A stretch of 64,000 nucleotides of DNA from JAEZPW01 sp035629075 (GTDB lineage Bacteria > Acidobacteriota > Terriglobia > Terriglobales > Acidobacteriaceae), in the NCBI GenBank assembly GCA_035629075.1, contig DASPIK010000013.1:1-64000 (forward strand). The letters are read 5' to 3'. The notes beneath the pieces were generated by a model. It ran no database searches and was not told where the DNA came from. It saw only the letters and a list, made by a program, of their open reading frames with translations. Every line of letters begins with the position of its first letter. Position 1 is the stretch's first letter. Below, piece after piece: positions 61,619-64,000 of this stretch. The translations under genes were made by a program, and so were the position numbers.

Positions 61619-63136
61619 ATGACAGTTCTGAAAACGCTGTTCCTCAATCCTCCGTCGTTCGAGAACTTTGACGGCGGCGCCAGCTCCCGATGGCCGGCGA
61701 CGCGCGAGATCGAGTCCTACTGGTATCCGGTATGGCTCGCGTATCCCACCGGAATGCTCGACGGCGCACGCCTGCTGGACGCTGCTCCGCATAAGGTTTC
61801 GGCTCAACAGACCATCGAGATAACCAGGGACTATGACTTCGTCGTGCTTTTCACGAGCACGCCAGGATTCCCGGGCGACATTCGTCTTGCAGAGGCGATG
61901 AAGGCTGCGAACCCGCGCCTCCAGATTGCTTTCGTCGGACCGCACGTCACCGTTTTGCCGGAACAGACCCTAAGAGAAGCTACAGCCGTTGACTTCGTCG
62001 TTCGGCGAGAGTTCGACTACGCCACCGTTGAGTTCGCACAAGGAAAGCCGCTTTCCGAGATCCTGGGCGTGTCTTACCGCAAGGATGGTGCCGTCGTTCA
62101 TAATCCCGACCGCCCGTTGCTGAGTGATCTCGATTCCCTGCCCGACGTCACCGACGTGTACAAGCGCGACATCGACGTTCGTCGCTACAACGTGCCATTT
62201 CTCTTGCACCCGTTCGTGGCTCTTTACACCTCACGTGGGTGCCCGGCGCAGTGTACGTTCTGCCTGTGGCCGCAGACGCTTAGTGGTCACGCGTGGCGCA
62301 AGCGCTCGACAGATGCCGTGGCGCGCGAGATGGCAAAGGCGAAGGAGTACTGGCCGGACGTTAAAGAATTCTTCTTCGACGACGACACCTTCAACATTCA
62401 GAAGGCACGAACCATTGAGCTTTGCGAGAAGTTGAAGCCGCTGAAGCTCACCTGGTCCTGCACCTCGCGCGTCACCACGGACTACGAGACGCTTAAGGCT
62501 ATGCGCGATGCCGGGTGCCGCTTGCTCATAGTGGGCTACGAGTCAGGCGACCCGCAGGTACTCAAGAATGTAAAGAAGGGCGCCACGGTCGAACGCGCGC
62601 GGCAGTTCACAAAAGATTGCCACAGTCTCGGCTTGAAGATTCACGCTGATTTTATTCTCGGACTGCCGGGAGAGTCGCGTGAGAGCATCCGCCGCACCAT
62701 CGACTTCGCCAAGGAACTCGACTGCGAGACTATCCAGGTCTCTGTTGCGCACGCATATCCCGGTACGGAAATGTACGAATTCGCCACCGCCAATGGCTTT
62801 TACGTCCGCAATCAGCAGATGGTGGACGAGGGTGGCCACCAAATGGCGCACCTTGAGTATCCCAACCTGTCGGCCGATGAAGTCATGGAAGCGGTCCACC
62901 GCTTTTACGACGAATACTACTTCCGTCCGAAGGCGATCTACAGGATCGTGCGAAAAGCCGTGTTCAATGGAGAGGAACGCCGACGTCTCTACAAGGAAGC
63001 AAAATCCTTCCTTGCACTTCGGGCCAAGCGCAACCAGTGGGTACAGGAAAAGCGGCACACGTCTGGGAACACCGCTCCGCCGCCCTCGACCGATCAGCGC
63101 GAAACTGAGCCTTCGACCGAAACCGCGAACGTCTGA
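61619..63136 (+). CDS. hpnJ: Hopanoid biosynthesis-associated radical SAM protein HpnJ
   Basis: This is a 505-residue B12-binding-domain radical-SAM enzyme. HpnJ is linked to ring contraction of bacteriohopanetetrol glucosamine to the cyclitol ether. The N-terminus (TLFLNPPSFENFDGGA, SRWPATREIESYWYP) is diagnostic. The Fe-S motif is C208-P-A-Q-C212-T-F-C215. The ATG at 61619 gives the family start; the upstream open frame does not. The basic tail (about 470-505) is unstructured. Two small EamA/SMR proteins follow in the same operon; hpnI and hpnK may lie beyond the right edge. Confidence 0.9.
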   Translation: MTVLKTLFLNPPSFENFDGGASSRWPATREIESYWYPVWLAYPTGMLDGARLLDAAPHKVSAQQTIEITRDYDFVVLFTSTPGFPGDIRLAEAMKAANPRLQIAFVGPHVTVLPEQTLREATAVDFVVRREFDYATVEFAQGKPLSEILGVSYRKDGAVVHNPDRPLLSDLDSLPDVTDVYKRDIDVRRYNVPFLLHPFVALYTSRGCPAQCTFCLWPQTLSGHAWRKRSTDAVAREMAKAKEYWPDVKEFFFDDDTFNIQKARTIELCEKLKPLKLTWSCTSRVTTDYETLKAMRDAGCRLLIVGYESGDPQVLKNVKKGATVERARQFTKDCHSLGLKIHADFILGLPGESRESIRRTIDFAKELDCETIQVSVAHAYPGTEMYEFATANGFYVRNQQMVDEGGHQMAHLEYPNLSADEVMEAVHRFYDEYYFRPKAIYRIVRKAVFNGEERRRLYKEAKSFLALRAKRNQWVQEKRHTSGNTAPPPSTDQRETEPSTETANV

Positions 63137-63146
63137 GGGCCGCTGA

Positions 63147-63575
63147 GTGAATTTTCGAAAGTATCTCGTCCTTGCAGGCGTCGTGTTGTTTGCGTCATTC
63201 GGCGACGTCTCCCTGTCCCGCGGGATGAAGTCCGTGGGACAGATTTCGTTCTCGAACTTTCACGAACTGTTTTCCGCGCTGCTGAATCCGTGGGTGGTAG
63301 GCGGTATTTGCCTCCTAATTCTCTTTTTTGTCAGCTACCTGACTGCGCTCTCCTGGGCCGATCTCACCTACGTCCTGCCGGCCACAGCGATCGGTTATGT
63401 TCTGATGGCCTTGATGGCCAAGTTCTTCCTGCATGAGAACGTCACGCTTACGAGGTGGCTTGGCATCGCTCTTATCACGGCTGGAGTGGGCTTCGTAGCA
63501 GGAGGCCCAGCGATGACCGTCCATGAGCCGAAACCGTCTGCGGCTGAGCCTGTCGCCAACAAGGTGCCACGATGA
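63147..63575 (+). CDS. Four-helix SMR/EamA-like half-transporter, first of pair
   Basis: This is a 142-residue membrane protein with four helices and a cytoplasmic Pro/Ala tail. It belongs to the DMT superfamily in the small (SMR/ArnE-ArnF-like) form. Helix 1 carries Asp20 (FASFGDVSLSRGMK) where EmrE has its coupling Glu14. TALSWADLTYVLPATAIGY and FFLHENVTLTRWLG are shared with the next gene. The start is GTG at 63147, with GAGGG (63135-63139) seven bases upstream. It is translated right after hpnJ and overlaps its partner by four bases. A flippase or exporter role in hopanoid or glycolipid synthesis is inferred. Confidence 0.85.
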   Translation: MNFRKYLVLAGVVLFASFGDVSLSRGMKSVGQISFSNFHELFSALLNPWVVGGICLLILFFVSYLTALSWADLTYVLPATAIGYVLMALMAKFFLHENVTLTRWLGIALITAGVGFVAGGPAMTVHEPKPSAAEPVANKVPR

Positions 63576-63952
63576 AGGCCTTATATACCTGGGGCGCGAT
63601 TCTGGTCATTGTCGTGGCATCGACCGCGGGTGACATCCTGATTTCTTATGCCATGAAAGGAATCGGGGATTTAGGCGATCTGAGGCAGCGCCGAGGAGTG
63701 TTGCACGTTGCGGGTCGTGTGCTTGGTAACGGTGCCTTTCTCTGCGGCTTGGCATTCATGACGTGCGCGTTCTTCAGCCTGCTGTTCGCTTTGTCGTGGG
63801 CAGATGTGAGTTTGGTCGGACCAGCATCGGCTTCTCTGACCTTTGTCTCGAATGCGGTAGCAGCGAGAGTTTTTCTGCACGAAAATGTTGACCGCCGTCG
63901 ATGGGCCGCGGCACTTCTCGTCGCGGGCGGGGTCGCATTGATGGCAGCGTAA
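63572..63952 (+). CDS. Four-helix SMR/EamA-like half-transporter, second of pair
   Basis: This is a 126-residue membrane protein, a paralogue of the gene before it. It has four helices and Asp21 in helix 1 (ASTAGDILISYAMK). The shared motifs are FALSWADVSLVGPASASL and RVFLHENVDRRRW. The ATG at 63572 overlaps the previous stop (ATGA), so equal synthesis is expected. The pair probably works as an antiparallel heterodimer, like ArnE/ArnF or paired SMR proteins. The cargo is unknown. Confidence 0.85.
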   Translation: MKALYTWGAILVIVVASTAGDILISYAMKGIGDLGDLRQRRGVLHVAGRVLGNGAFLCGLAFMTCAFFSLLFALSWADVSLVGPASASLTFVSNAVAARVFLHENVDRRRWAAALLVAGGVALMAA

Positions 63953-64000
63953 GAGTTTCCAGCGCCTTCAGCACTTGAGTCACTGATGAATCTGGCGGTC

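Overview
This 64-kb window looks like chromosomal core sequence of an acidobacterium (Acidobacteriota, probably class Terriglobia). That placement is inferred from gene content and style, not from a marker search. The clues are a GC-rich genome with mixed ATG/GTG/TTG starts, a BFN-domain protein beside MiaB, a bacterial pyruvoyl-dependent arginine decarboxylase, an adjacent DUF2339/DUF3999 pair, paired M16 peptidases, ribonuclease J and the hopanoid enzyme HpnJ. Coding density is high. I see no prophage, insertion sequence, CRISPR array or rRNA. One tRNA gene, tRNA-Arg(CCU), is present.

Layout. 1-1.3 kb: a less GC-rich accessory edge with a hypothetical gene and a possible frameshifted small gene. 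1.3-6.8 kb: hypothetical, BFN, miaB, a DinB/YfiT protein, pdxT, two cyclophilins (one exported, one cytoplasmic) and a frameshifted Imm53-type immunity gene. 6.8-12.6 kb: mdh, icd and glnE. 12.8-16.8 kb: a two-component cluster (short H-box membrane protein, receiver, MASE1-PAS histidine kinase, receiver). 16.8-19.5 kb: glnA divergent from a LysR regulator, with a palindromic candidate operator between them. 19.6-28.2 kb: pyruvoyl arginine decarboxylase, YbaK/ProX deacylase, tRNA-Arg, group II amino-acid decarboxylase, MFS transporter, GH31 glucosidase and a beta-lactamase-fold hydrolase. 28.3-36.3 kb: a PilZ protein, then asd-lysC-dapB-dapA and dapD, with an opposite-strand GT4/PIG-L pair between dapA and dapD. 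36.3-43.8 kb: dicarboxylate symporter, EcsC, RNase J, FAD oxidoreductase, alpha/beta hydrolase and threonine dehydratase. 44-53.6 kb: M16 peptidase pair, SH3-like/repeat lipoprotein-style protein, uppP, ftsK and 5'-nucleotidase. 53.7-59.4 kb: DUF2339-DUF3999 and ugd-UXS (UDP-glucose to UDP-glucuronate to UDP-xylose). 59.7-64 kb: a small membrane protein, a TolC-like protein, hpnJ and two four-helix SMR/EamA half-transporters.

How the genes connect. GlnE and GlnA form the adenylylation switch of glutamine synthetase, and the target tyrosine segment is present in GlnA. asd/lysC/dapA/dapB/dapD feed lysine and peptidoglycan through the succinylase route. UppP, FtsK, UXS/UGD and HpnJ serve the envelope.

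The strongest leads are: (i) the hpnJ-linked SMR-like pair, each with an Asp in helix 1 where EmrE has its proton-coupling Glu, which could be a flippase for a hopanoid or sugar-lipid intermediate; (ii) the overlapping GT4/PIG-L pair inside the lysine cluster; (iii) the ATPase-less H-box protein in the two-component cluster; (iv) the Imm53 gene with a one-base frameshift and no visible toxin; (v) the LysR-type palindrome between glnA and lysR. None of these is proven from the sequence alone.
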